Origin: Nigrospora sphaerica
Lineage: Eukaryota > Ascomycota > Sordariomycetes > Amphisphaeriales > Apiosporaceae
Direction: 5' to 3'
Length of the DNA stretch: 64,000 bases
NCBI GenBank assembly: GCA_018287875.1
Contig: JAGVVL010000002.1
Coordinates: 2,604,001-2,668,000, forward strand
Shown piece by piece: positions 49,001-60,079 of the stretch. The stretch's first letter is position 1; each line of letters starts with the position of its first letter. A model generated the notes under the pieces. The model searched no databases, had not been told where the DNA came from, and saw nothing but the letters and a program-made list of their open reading frames with translations. A program made the position numbers and the translations under genes.

Positions 49001-52000
49001 TCGGGAACGGCTGGAAAAAAGGGGGGGCTGCCGTCGTCGAGGCCGGGATGGGCGGAAGAGCTTTTGACAGCTTGCTCGCCAGTGCACTCTAAAAAGAGAC
49101 GAGGCGTTCAAGAGCGACGGCATCATGTGTGCCTGGGCGAAAAACCTGCTATGCCGGCCGGCTCTTCCCTGTCCGTCTACCGAGCATGCCGCCGTCGTCG
49201 TCGTCGGTCGTGATGGGGCTTATTAGGTACCTGCTTACGGACATATACTCCTCCTACCTACCTCCTAAGTACCTCGGCAAGATCCAGGCTTTCAATGCTA
49301 GAGCAGGGCACTGCAGTTCTCGGGCAGGTAGGGCGTGATGACAAAAAGTCGATTGATTACACAGCACATCAATACGTCCACTTGATCCATACTCACCGTG
49401 TCCCCACATTGGGCATTGGGGTTCGCTAAGAATATCCATCCGTAGCGTACCTTACAGGGCTGACTGTCCGAGGCGCGCTACTACCTGAAAAATTAAGTCG
49501 TAGGAATCTGTGCGAGCAAGTGCCGGACGGGGCGACAGGCAATCTCCGGCGTACATTTCGTCTACGAATTGGTGTACATCGATTTAAACCTGACTGGTGT
49601 GCTGCATGTAGCCCTCACACCAGAGGCAACAGAACCTGCGCCGGTCCGGAATTGGACAAAGTACAAGGACAAATCCAATGGATCCCTCCCATGAATTGCA
49701 TCCATGGATCCCATCTGTGGATATTTTTCACCAGCCCGCCTGCCTACCTCTAGAGCTAGGTACTTAACCTACCTGCCTACGTACAGATTGGCAGCTGCAT
49801 TGTTGTCCAGGGCTCTTAAGCCCCGTGCACCGCATCAAGGTTTGCCGGTCGTCCCCAACGCGAGCACGCGAGAGTGCCCCTAGCCAACGAATGTTGGAAC
49901 CGAAGACCCAAGGGGAGGGACCTCGGCGTGCGGGCGTGCGAGGAGACTTTAATTGTTGCTCGGCAAAACGCAGGGTCGAGCTTGGCAGGCACCGGAGGGT
50001 CTTGCTTGCGCCTTGTTCTGGCCCGCGATAGGGCCTTGAACGCACCTCGGGTTAATGAGTTGGCCGTTCCCGCGGTATCAACCTTGTATTGAGCTGGGGG
50101 CGGCGGAGCAAGGCTCCATAAATGTCATGCTATCAATGGATGACTGTGTTCAGCTTCGCCGGCCGCGGGCTGACGGGGACAGGTCGCGGTCCGGCGAACA
50201 CGAGGGCGACACAAGACAGCTGCAACTGTTGAACCAATCGACGCAGCGTCCCGCGAGGTCTCTGCTTTCTTTTTCCCTGGTCTGGCTAGCCAGACAGCCG
50301 TGGTTGGTCGGCACGGCGCGACTGACCAGCACTGCAGCTGCAAGATGGGCAGGTGACAGGGTATTCCACGACTATCGTCGCCGTCCCTGCAGTACCGCGG
50401 GCGCGCTGGGCTGCACATAGTATTGGCAATTTTTCTGCTGCTTGTCTCATAAGACTTTTCAAGGCGGGGGGCGCGCCGCAACAGGACCCCGATCGTACAC
50501 ACATGCGCACACCCAAGCGTCATGGGAAGGCAGTGGGGAAGAGAAACAGACGTGATCGGCGCGTGCGTCGGCGGTACAGGGTTCCGCATAAACGCGCGTA
50601 GATGTTTGTAGTTTGCAAAGGGCCTTTGCCTTGTGAGAAGGATTCCCGGGCTTGCCACATGCCATTCCAAAGTAGCGGTACGGTCATGTGCTGCTAGAGA
50701 AGCAACGGCGCGCCCGACGCGCTAATATGCGCATCTTGGGTAGAATCGTCTTCCCCCCGGGCACGTTCAGAATACCATTGCCGGCGTGCCAGGAGGTTGC
50801 AACGATCGACTGTCGATTGTGGGTTTGGTTGCCCGGGCCCAATCGCGACGGGATCCCATATCGAGATCCGTCCCGGGCCTGGCCCCAAAACCTTGCCGAG
50901 CAGCGCAAGGTTTGCTAGACTGGCTGGGCCGCGACTGCGACTGCGACAGCACGACTCCGGAATAGGCTTGGTAGGGCTTGCAGGCGGGCAGGTAAGCAAT
51001 GGATGTGCCGCCGCCGCCGCCACCACCACTACTACCACTATGATGGCTTCCACTCTCGTGCCTCGAGAATCAATTTATCACCAACTAAGCCCCTCCCAAC
51101 GGCCTCGTCCCCTTTACTTTTGACCTGGGGGCTTCGAGTGGGTCGGCAGCCGTCAACGCCGTGTCTGGTAGCTCGTCATGCCAACACGCAGAAGCAAGTG
51201 TCAAAACTCGGTGGGGTGAGAGCCTTGCCGTCTGACGGGTTTTTTTTAGGCCCCTTCCCGATTACGTACCCCATGGGCCAGTTTGGGACGAGAGGACAGG
51301 GACTGAAGGAGGAGCGAGGGCGGGAGCTAAGCATCCATGCGTGTTTGAGGGCTGTGTACCTTGCATGCTGGCGGTGTCGTTTTCCTAAGCAGGGCCGGCT
51401 TTTACCGTTCATCCATCGCCGCGCCGACTACGGCTTACAGAACCTTGGTAGCCAGCAACGCTATCCATGGCGATGGATCCCTGACACCCCTGGGTAGCGT
51501 CTCCGACCCGCAAGGCTCCGGGGCCAAAGAGGGAGAGAAAGAGAGAGGAGGGAGGCGCACAGTGATGACTCGCTAGCTGGGACCCAGAGACAGCTGCGCG
51601 CGTTTCTTCTCTCCGCGGCGTTTCCATGGGTGCATATTCGTAGTCGCTGCATGTCATTGGGGTCACGTCTCGGGCAGCGCGGCGGAAATTACTGCCACTT
51701 GACCTTGGGTGGCCGCTAGCTATTATTGGATCGGGTGCAGTGAAGATTAGACACTCTGTTGGATCAATGCCTGGCCCTCGCGATCGTCCGGTGCCTCCCA
51801 TGCTGCCGTACCACGTGAGACAGGGCTCTCACGACGCGCCTCGACGAACTAGCTACAACTTTCAGAGAGAAAGTGACACACACACACAGGAAGTCCGACA
51901 TCATCGGAGGGGAGGGGGAATCTGTGCTCAAGGGTTGCTCATGCAGGTACGACGGGGCAGCCTCTTGCTGCCCCGACGGACCCCCATCATTCGTCACGCA

Positions 52001-53773
52001 CACATGCGCACAGTACCTTGGTGGTGTCACGGGTACACCCCCCGAGCCCCCCATCCCACCATACACACGCACACATCCATCCCATATTCCCTTCATGGAA
52101 ACCCCCCCCCCCCTTCCCCCTGCAGGTGCATGCTCACCTGCATAAGTGAGAGAGGTATGAACCTGTCACGGCGGATGGTGCGGGCTGCGAACCTGCGAGC
52201 CTCGTAATCCGTACACGCCAATGTCCGCCCATAATGGATCTAGTCGCGGTGGGGGCGGTTTTTTTGATGGTTATTAGCCCTGTGTGGATGGGCCGGAACA
52301 GCGTGGGCCGTGGATTCGCACTACGGGCCCCCCCTCATTTACCTCTATACAGGTTCCGAACAAAGGAGCCGCTCAGTCCGGTAGCTTACCAGTCGCCCAA
52401 ACCGTTTCTGCCTTGTGGGGGGGCGGCACCCGGAGGAATTACATACAACCCAGATGGGATCGGTGAAGACGAGCAAGCTGTTACCGCCTTCGGGTGCCGA
52501 AACATGCACTGGACGGGTACCCTACGGTGGGGCTTCTCGCTACGTATACTCCGTAGCTGGTTTCCATTTCTCTTGTTTCTTTTTCTCTTCATTGGGCGGG
52601 CCGCCGCCCTGCCGTCGGCACTCAGCTCCTAGGCGACATCGTGAGAGACTAGCCGCAGGTACCTGACCATTTCGCGATGCTCGTGGTCACCGCGGCTCTC
52701 ACTTCCGGCCTGGGCGGAAGGGGGTAGGGGGTTTTAAGTTTTTTTTTTCGTTTTTCTCGCCCTCGCCCACCCGGACGTACGGGTTGTACATACGCTTCGC
52801 ACATACGCTTACTCGCTCTCACGCGCGCGAGCACCCGCGCTCCCCACCCTGTTCATCGTGGGCTCGCAACAAACTTCCTGTCGCTCCAAGTCCACTTGGT
52901 CCAGCCCAAGCCGGGGTGGGGGGGAAATCGAGAAGTTGACAAGGAACAGTAACGCCTTGTATGCAAGGATGTGCATACCACAGGCTCCAGTATGCTAGTT
53001 TGTACTCCATAGTGGGAGGTATGGTAGTCGTAACTCGAGGTAAGCCATGCTGGGGCTTGTGATGGTTCCATGCTTGCTTCCCAAGCCTGTGCCTGGGTCT
53101 GGGCGTCCTCGTCCGCTCTCTTTTTCGCTCTCTCGTCAAGGACGACGTCGGTCTGAGACCCCCAGACGCCCCAGGTCTGATTGGTCCATGGCTTGGAGGC
53201 GGCCCCCATCCGCCCATTCCTCCTCCATCGTCGCCGTCCTCCTCCTCCTCCTGGTGCTGGTGCTGCTATTGCTGCCTTTCCCTCCGCCGCCGCCGAGGCT
53301 CCTGTTCCTGCGTCATGGCGATGTCTCTACACCATCTCTCTCTTACCCTATCCCATACCTCTTACAACACCAACGCCGCCCCCCACTCCTCTCAGGCCCT
53401 GCCCGGTGCCTACAACGGTCTGAGCGGCGCGTTTTAGCCTCCGATTCCCACAAGATACAGGTACCTACCTGGAAGTCTACACAGGGCTGCCTTGACCTCG
53501 TCCATCGCCCAAACAAACCTGCTGTTCCCGGTCGTTTTGACTTTTGGGCCCCCCGTTGGCTCGGCATACATGTCGTTGCAATCTCCCGTCCATTGACGCC
53601 TGTCTCTGTCTTCCTGGCCCCGTCATCTTATGTCGGGCCCTTATACGCCGCTCACAGCTCCCGCGGTTCAGACAGTTGTCTTATTCTTACTGTCCCCGAG
53701 TCCATGCACATCGGTGGCTGTCACCCAGACACCCAATTTCCTTGCCTCTTGACCACCATCTTTAAAAGGAACC
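46034..53773. other. 7.7-kb interval without a convincing gene
   Basis: This is the largest gap, lying between divergent genes. Open frames up to 255 residues occur, but they are rich in Arg/Pro/Ser, lack recognisable domains and often overlap on both strands, as expected of chance frames. Features noted: an AT-rich island at about 46680-46830, a TACTCCGTA at 52547-52555, repeated CCTACCTACC-type tracts near 49250 and 49745, and CT-rich DNA (about 53215-53290) that is probably the leader or promoter of the PH-domain gene. A multi-exon gene with short exons or a non-coding RNA could be missed. Confidence 0.4.
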
Positions 53774-56362
53774 ATGGGGCCGAGTCCCGCCAGTCCTACG
53801 GACGGGGCCTTTGAGTCTTTACAGTCACGCATCACCCGCACTCGACGGCCCAGGCCTCTAGATATATCCACCATGGGCGACGAGAACCGCATCCCCCTAC
53901 GCGCACAGTCAGCCCAGGCCGGGCGAATCGGCAAGCGGGAGTCCATGGCTGGTCTTCGAAGCCTTTTCGGCAAACCCAAGTTTGGGAGGGACACCAGGGA
54001 CGGGGACGGGGCTCCGTCGCTTCGAGAGCCGTCCAAGCCCGGAAGCATACGTGCCTCGCTCGCCGAGATCAGCCACTGGCCTCACACGCTACAGCCGCAG
54101 CGATCCGAAACCTCGCTGTTTGGTAACGCCAAATCGCCGTCGACGCCAAAACCGCTGGAGTTGAGGAGCCACTCATCGACCTCGCGCTTGAAAACCCTCG
54201 GCAGCGGCAAGACCAAGGTGTCTCTCCCGTCCCCGACGCTGATGCCGCGGTCTGCGCGGACGCCGACGGGGGAGTCGCTGCCCTTGTTTCACGTATTACC
54301 GCAGGCCATCAAGCAGACCGCCCTGCCGGCCTGTACCCTGTCCGCCGATGCGCTGCTTCGCCTCAACGGATCCCGAAGCAGTCTCCTATCGCGTGACGAT
54401 CTCACGCTCAGCTCCATGAGCCTCGACGACGACGAAAGTGCCGAACGAAAGGCGGAGAGGATTTGGAGGAAGCACCAGCGCGCAATGGGCTCCAAGAGCA
54501 TCCTGGAATGGACGACCAAGATCTATGTTCTTGTCGCCTCGGGAGTACTTCTCCAATACTCGGGCGAGGGCCCGTATGATCGGCTGCCCGAGAAGATCCT
54601 CCACCTCACGCGCGACTCGGCCGCTTTCGCCAGCGATGCCATCCCCGGCCGGCATTGGGTGCTTCAGGTGTCGTCCACCACGGACGCTGACGGTGTGGTC
54701 CCGACCGACTCCAAGTCGCTGTTCGCCAAATTCACGCATCGCGGATCGGAGAAGAAGCAGGTGTCCAATTTCCTGCTGGTTTTGAACAGTGCCGAAGACA
54801 TGGACAGCTGGCTCGCCATCTTGCGGCAGACCATCGAGGCGCTCGGCGGCAAGAAGAAGCTGTCCGAGACGGGAACGCCCGAAGTCGACGAGTTCCCTGC
54901 GGAGTTGAAGCCGCAGGCCAGCCAGCGGACTCTGGTTGTGCGGGACCCCGAAAATTACGCCGACGTCATCAAACAGGACTTCGCCTGGAGCCCGAGAAAC
55001 ACGGCGAGCCTCCGGGCATCGCGAGAATCGGTACCCTCTGATTCGCCTTTCGAGCACCACGACAGCGTGCTGGACGACATATCGACCACGGGAAGCCGTT
55101 GCTCGTCTGACGGCCAGGTTTTGGACAGCCTGCGGGAAAACAACAACCGACTCTCCTTTGTTTCCACGGGACAACGAACGTTCGTGACATCGGAGGGCTC
55201 TTCGCCAGCATGCTCTCCCGTCCGCGCCAGTTTCTCGAGCCACGGCGACGAACACCAGCAGCCGACACAGGACAACAGAACATCGACAGAGGTCAGGCTC
55301 CGGCCCAACGCTCAGGCCATCTCGCATCGGAGACAGTCCATGCAACCGTTGTTGACGGCTTTCGAGTCACGGATCGACCCTGTGGCGCGTCCTCATTCCA
55401 CGATCCTGGACGCTGCGGGAGCAAAAGACGGCCAGCACCCTTCGCCCGCTCGCCAAAGCATACCCAACTTCAATGTGCCCCAGCTGAACACCAAGCTGGC
55501 CCTGAGCCTCAAGGCAGAGCAAGCCGATTCTAACCAGGGGCTGGACCAGAGCGTGTCGCCGAGAACGACACGGAAGCCGCCGCCCACCGCCCTTGCGCTG
55601 GCACGGCCTCTCTCTGTTGTGCTGGACCAACCGTCCCCGAAACATGTCCAGGAATGCTCGAGAAACTTGAATACGTTGTGCGGCGCGCCATCGTATGTCG
55701 ACGACGGCGGCCCGAAGACGGCTCCGCTTCGACTGACTCGGGACCGAGACCGGGACGCCTTCCGGGCGTCGCTACTGGGAGAAAGGCTTTCATCGTTCGC
55801 CCCGGCGGCGCGTGAGGGGACACCCAGTCCAGGTTCCGCCGAGAAGAGCGACGATGCGTGGACACCGGCCCTGGAAAACCCTCGACTTGTCATCGAGGCC
55901 GCTTCCCCCGTACAGGATCTGGCGTCGCCGCCTCCGGCCAGAAGCTGGGCCTCGATACCCAGGGCTATGTCTTCGATGAGCAACCTCAACACTGTGTCAA
56001 AGCTGTCGGCGTCCTTGAAAGCGGCGGGCGCCTCGTCACCAACGCCGCACCTCCCCGAGGAAGAGAGGTCCTACCGCCACTCCCTTGGAAGCGCCACCGA
56101 CTTACATTCGGCTGAGGCTCCAGAGACCTCATCTTTGGCGGCGAAGCCCAAGGAGCGAAGGCACAAGTCCCCGCTGCCAGACTCTGCCACCTTCCCCATG
56201 GCAAGCGACGCAAACAACCGGGGCCTTTTGAGCCGCAAGAGCATGCCGCAGCTGACGAATGTGCCGCCGCCCGTTCCTCCCCCAACATGCGCTCTCCCCC
56301 CTATCCCTAAGAAGTACCAGGATAGTAGTCCATCAACGCCCACCGCCGCTCTTCACACGTAA
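53774..56362 (+). CDS. PH-domain protein, filamentous-fungal, function unknown
   Basis: This single exon encodes 862 residues starting MGPSPASPTDGAF. Residues 1-200 are Ser/Pro/Arg-rich and disordered. A pleckstrin-homology fold is visible at about 240-362: ILEWTTKIYVLVASGVLLQY opens the sheet, HWVLQVSS and FLLVLNSAEDMDSWLAIL form the last strand and the C-terminal helix with its conserved Trp. A long disordered region follows with many Ser-Pro sites, ending in a proline-rich NVPPPVPPPTCALPPIPKKY that could bind SH3 or profilin-like partners. The layout suggests a membrane-cortex or signalling scaffold, but no precise orthologue is recognised. The Met at residue 34 (MGDENRIP) is an alternative start with a good ACC-ATG-G context. 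Confidence 0.8.
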   Translation: MGPSPASPTDGAFESLQSRITRTRRPRPLDISTMGDENRIPLRAQSAQAGRIGKRESMAGLRSLFGKPKFGRDTRDGDGAPSLREPSKPGSIRASLAEISHWPHTLQPQRSETSLFGNAKSPSTPKPLELRSHSSTSRLKTLGSGKTKVSLPSPTLMPRSARTPTGESLPLFHVLPQAIKQTALPACTLSADALLRLNGSRSSLLSRDDLTLSSMSLDDDESAERKAERIWRKHQRAMGSKSILEWTTKIYVLVASGVLLQYSGEGPYDRLPEKILHLTRDSAAFASDAIPGRHWVLQVSSTTDADGVVPTDSKSLFAKFTHRGSEKKQVSNFLLVLNSAEDMDSWLAILRQTIEALGGKKKLSETGTPEVDEFPAELKPQASQRTLVVRDPENYADVIKQDFAWSPRNTASLRASRESVPSDSPFEHHDSVLDDISTTGSRCSSDGQVLDSLRENNNRLSFVSTGQRTFVTSEGSSPACSPVRASFSSHGDEHQQPTQDNRTSTEVRLRPNAQAISHRRQSMQPLLTAFESRIDPVARPHSTILDAAGAKDGQHPSPARQSIPNFNVPQLNTKLALSLKAEQADSNQGLDQSVSPRTTRKPPPTALALARPLSVVLDQPSPKHVQECSRNLNTLCGAPSYVDDGGPKTAPLRLTRDRDRDAFRASLLGERLSSFAPAAREGTPSPGSAEKSDDAWTPALENPRLVIEAASPVQDLASPPPARSWASIPRAMSSMSNLNTVSKLSASLKAAGASSPTPHLPEEERSYRHSLGSATDLHSAEAPETSSLAAKPKERRHKSPLPDSATFPMASDANNRGLLSRKSMPQLTNVPPPVPPPTCALPPIPKKYQDSSPSTPTAALHT

Positions 56363-57525
56363 TGCGCCACCAACCGCGGCCGCCCCCAACCCCTTCCGAC
56401 CCATCACCCTCGGGACCATTTTCTTTCTTCGTATCTTTCCCTTTGTGTGGAACTTGTATGCATACCTATTGTACCTTATGAGGCACGACGACGACGGCGT
56501 TGGATGGTCACAGCCAGTTGCTACATTTGCTTGGCTTTAAAACGGGATGCGTATGTTTCGTTATTTTATGGGCACGGTTGGAAAAGGAATGGCGGATATA
56601 CCACTTCAGCTTTTTACCCTCTTCTTAGTTAGCAGCTCTACGGTCCAATGCGACTCTTGTACTTACACCTATTCATGCATCATGCGGTCGTGTTTACGTG
56701 CCCGAAATATTGACTAGAGGCGTGGTTGATTGTGCATGAGAAGGGGGGAGGAGAGGGCGAGAGGGGCTTTGGTGTCCTCGGTAGAGCTCCCAAACTCCTA
56801 GGCTTGGCGGACCAACTCTTAAATAGGGCGACGGCTGAACTCGGACAGTAAAGCCGGGATTAGGCAGCCGACGCCAAAAACAAGAGCGGTGCCATTCCTA
56901 CAGTCTCGAAAAGCACTCGTGACTTCTGAGGCAGTACTGCTGCCTTTATCAATATGACACGATAGCGGACGTGCGCTCATTTGATGACTGGCGTACTGGC
57001 CGGGTTTTGTTCGGAGGCGCTGGTTCCCCTGGAATGGACGGCAACGGGCGTTGTGGGAAAGAGCGGGGAACATGCGCTTTCCGGTGGCCCCAGTCAAGTA
57101 CCTACATAGGGAAGAGTCGGCGAACGTAGCTGTGCCATGGACGGGAAATTGATCTTACGCCGCCGCTTTACGACAAGACGTCTGCATTCACAAACGGCTT
57201 TCGGCGAGACAAGCACGTACACGAGTTGGGCTGTGAGTCTTTCTGCTGAGCAGCTATCATGTTTAGGACGGAGTATATGCTCAGCTAGTACAGACGGGGA
57301 GCCAATGGAGGGGCGTCCAGTCCAGTCACCACTAGCCCACGAGTCCCCACCACAGATAAAATCCAAAAATTGCCCCAAACTACACCATCACTCCAGTCTA
57401 GACCGCATCGGAAGGAATTGTCGACGGCCACCCCCAGGACACCTCAACACAACTCGCAAGTACACCAGACTTACCGGAGCGGCATCTACCCCCAAGGTCC
57501 CCGACTGTATCACAAACCCGCCATC
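56363..57525. other. Intergenic region between the PH-domain gene and eIF3g
   Basis: About 1.16 kb between plus-strand genes. Open frames across 57137-57525 run into the eIF3g region but show no homology before its ATG, so they are treated as promoter and leader. Confidence 0.5.
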
Positions 57526-58629
57526 ATGTCCAACACGAACAGGTACGCGCCCCGACGTGACGGTGTCCGGCGCACGTATTGACGCCGCGAACCTCCCCCG
57601 CGCCAAGGAGGAGGAGGAGGAGGAGGAGGAGGAGGAGGAGACGCTGACGTGTTGCCACCACAGAGACTGGGCCGACGACGACGATCTCGACGAGACCGTG
57701 ACCACCGAGCTGCCGCCCCCCCAGACGATCCAGAACAAGGACGGCACCAAAACCACCATCACCTACCGATTCAACGAGGATGGCCAGAAGGTCAAGACGA
57801 CCCGGCGCATCCGCATGGTCACACACCGCGAGGTCGTGAACCCCCGCGTCGCCGAGCGCAAGGGCTGGGCCAAGTTCGGCTTGTCGGCCAAGGACCCCAA
57901 GGGCCCGCAGATGGACACGACCAGCGTGGGCGAGAACATCATCTTCCGCCTGTCGCCCAACTGGCGCCAGGACGCCAAGGACGAATCCAAGGACGTCAAC
58001 GCCACCGCCATGAAAGACAAGCTCAAGGACAAGACCGTCAAGTGTCGTATTTGTAACGGAGAGCATTTCACGGCCCGCTGTCCCTTCAAGGACACCATGG
58101 CCCCCGTCGGTGCCGAGGGCAGCGCCGACGTCGCCGCTGGCATGGGTGACGACCTCTCCGCCAACGGCGCCGCCGCCGGCGGTGCGGGCGCAAAGAAAGG
58201 CAGCTACGTCCCGCCGGCGCTGCGCAACGGCGGCGGCGCCGCCGCTGGCGAGCGGATGGGTGGCAAGTTTGGTGAGAGAGACGACCTGGCCACCCTGCGT
58301 GTCACAAACGTAAGTGCGCCCCTCAGCCCCCGGGGCAAGGCCCTCGCGGGCCTGGACCAGGGGGCCCCCCGCGCGAAGAAGCGGCCACTAACCCGCGTTG
58401 ACAGGTGTCCGAGATGGCCGAGGAGGGCGAGCTCCGCGACATGTTCGAGCGGTTCGGCCGCGTCACCCGTGTGTTCCTGGCCAAGGACCGCGATACCGGC
58501 ATGGCCAAGGGTTTTGCTTTCATCAGCTACGCGGACCGGACGGATGCTGTCAAGGCATGCGCCAAGATGGACGGTTACGGTTTCAAGCATCTGATTCTGC
58601 GCGTCGAGTTCGCCAAGAAGCCGCAGTAA
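57526..58629 (+). CDS. TIF35: Translation initiation factor eIF3 subunit g (Tif35)
   Basis: Three exons (57526-57542, 57664-58309, 58405-58629; introns 121 and 95 nt) encode 295 residues, near the 274 of yeast Tif35. The 17-nt first exon gives MSNTN plus part of Arg; reading through intron 1 meets a stop within 20 codons, which supports splicing. Intron 1 contains a GAG array. The N-terminal eIF3g domain reads [11 protein letters not shown], then [19 protein letters not shown] and [17 protein letters not shown] zinc-knuckle motif, [13 protein letters not shown], lies near 130-143. The RRM occupies about 213-291, with LRVTNVSE (RNP2) and KGFAFISY (RNP1); the second intron falls just after RNP2. 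eIF3g joins eIF3i at the ribosome's mRNA entry side and supports scanning. The 3' end is clear at PQ-stop. Confidence 0.95.
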
Positions 58630-59647
58630 GGGATTGGGCATACGGGTTTCGGTCAGGTTGCATCATTCGGTCGTGGTTTAATGGGAAAACCGCCCAGGGG
58701 ATATGGGCCCTTTGTAACCCACAATTTGGAAGGCGTACCGTGTGTAATGGACCACGACTAGCGGCGTACAACTCTACAGTTGGGAGCGGTATTCCCCAAG
58801 TATACTATTCACGGGCCCCGCCCGCGTGGCCCGAACAGCGGACAAATACAAGCAGGAATCACATGACCAGCTGGGAGGGGGGGCTTGGATGGATCCAGTG
58901 GGTGTCTTTTTTACCGACTGCGACGGTCTTCCTAGTAGACGAGGTATTTGGGATTTTCCTCGGGCCAAATGTGGAACGCTGACAACGACAAAGCACAAGC
59001 GAGACAAGACGTCTTGCTCTCAAGAGAGCCGACGAAAACATCAGCATGAAACCCAAGAGGCAATGTCCCCCCCTTTTTGCCGGAGCACTTTGACGGGCCC
59101 CATCCGAAACACGAGGACGGATATTATGCAACACGCTCATGGCCAAGGTTTCATTAGTTCGTCCTGTCTCATTATATCGTGAAATAAAAGAAAGGGTGCG
59201 TTATCCTTGTTGGGGGCGTCGAGGGTAACGTCTCCCATGGTATTTGCTGCGGTGGCCGTAGAGGTTTTGGAAAAGCGGATTGAGATGCCGACGGGCGAGG
59301 TGCGAACAAGCCACAAGTGTGCTTGCTACTGCGATTCTAGTTGTTTGGAATGATTGTTGACCAAGAGAGGGATATAGGTCTTTGGCCGACATGAGAGTGT
59401 TGGTTGAAGAGGTCGATTAGGGAAGATGGATTGGATAGCCAGGGCGCAATGACCGCGGTCTCTCAACAGGAGCACAAGACAAGGAAGGAATATAAGGGAG
59501 AGGGAAGAGCGCGTGTGAACCTCGGGGTTCATGTGGGCAGAGCCAATGTTGGCGTCGGTCCCGGTGGCGTCCTGTCACCAGGGGAGGGGGATAGCATGGT
59601 AGGCGGTCTCTCCTCGCGTCTTCTGGGGTGTCCGCCTTTCTTCCGGC
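58630..59647. other. Convergent spacer between eIF3g and the small basic protein gene
   Basis: About 1 kb containing the two 3' flanks. Short frames have no recognisable domain. Confidence 0.5.
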
Positions 59648-60079
59648 TCAGTCCACATCTGAGTCGGTCTGGGTCTCACGGGCCAGCGCCTCCTCGAGCC
59701 TCCTCTTCCGCTTGAGGTCGCGCTCGCGTTGGGCGGCCTCGCGCTTCTTCCGGCGGGCTTCCGTCTTCTCACTCACGAGGTAGGGGGCGGCCCGGATGAC
59801 GGAGAAGATGCCGCGGAAGCCCTGGCCGAAATGCGAAAAGGCCTCCTTGAAGTGCGTCTTGGTCTCGTTGTAGTTCCGCCGGGCTCGCGTGGCGTTCTTC
59901 TTGGCCAGGTACGCCCTCTCGGCGCGCTCGGCCTTCTTGAACTGCTCCGAGGCCTGGCGCCGCGTCGTCACCAGGAGGTTCTCGGTGCCCGAGGTGCCGG
60001 GCCGGGCCGGCGTCGCCTTCTCGTCCGGTCTCTCATCGGCGGGCTTCTTGACCTTGGCCTTGCTCGTATCTTTCGCCAT
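59648..60079 (-). CDS. Small basic, helix-rich fungal protein of unknown function
   Basis: From the ATG at 60079 (MAKDTSKAKVKKPADER) this exon encodes 143 residues. The middle is Arg/Lys/Ala-rich helix (KKAERAERAYLAKKNATRAR) with the block THFKEAFSHFGQGFRGIFSV followed by IRAAPYLVSEKTEARRKK, which I recall as conserved in other filamentous fungi without a known role. The end is charged (RLEEALARETQTDSDVD). An upstream in-frame ATG at 60190 would add 37 residues of His/Ser-rich sequence (HSIHSLHSSTHSLGN), which reads like translated CACTC-type leader; AT-rich DNA lies just before it, so the downstream start is preferred. The gene is divergent from CHO2. Confidence 0.7.
   Translation of the reverse strand: MAKDTSKAKVKKPADERPDEKATPARPGTSGTENLLVTTRRQASEQFKKAERAERAYLAKKNATRARRNYNETKTHFKEAFSHFGQGFRGIFSVIRAAPYLVSEKTEARRKKREAAQRERDLKRKRRLEEALARETQTDSDVD

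Noticed and set aside
53047..53814. Plus-strand open frame of 255 codons with a Leu-rich stretch (LLLLLVLVLLLLPF)
   Set aside because: The hydrophobic run comes from a CTC/CTG-rich pyrimidine tract directly upstream of the PH-domain gene and the rest has no domain; it is more likely promoter and 5' UTR.
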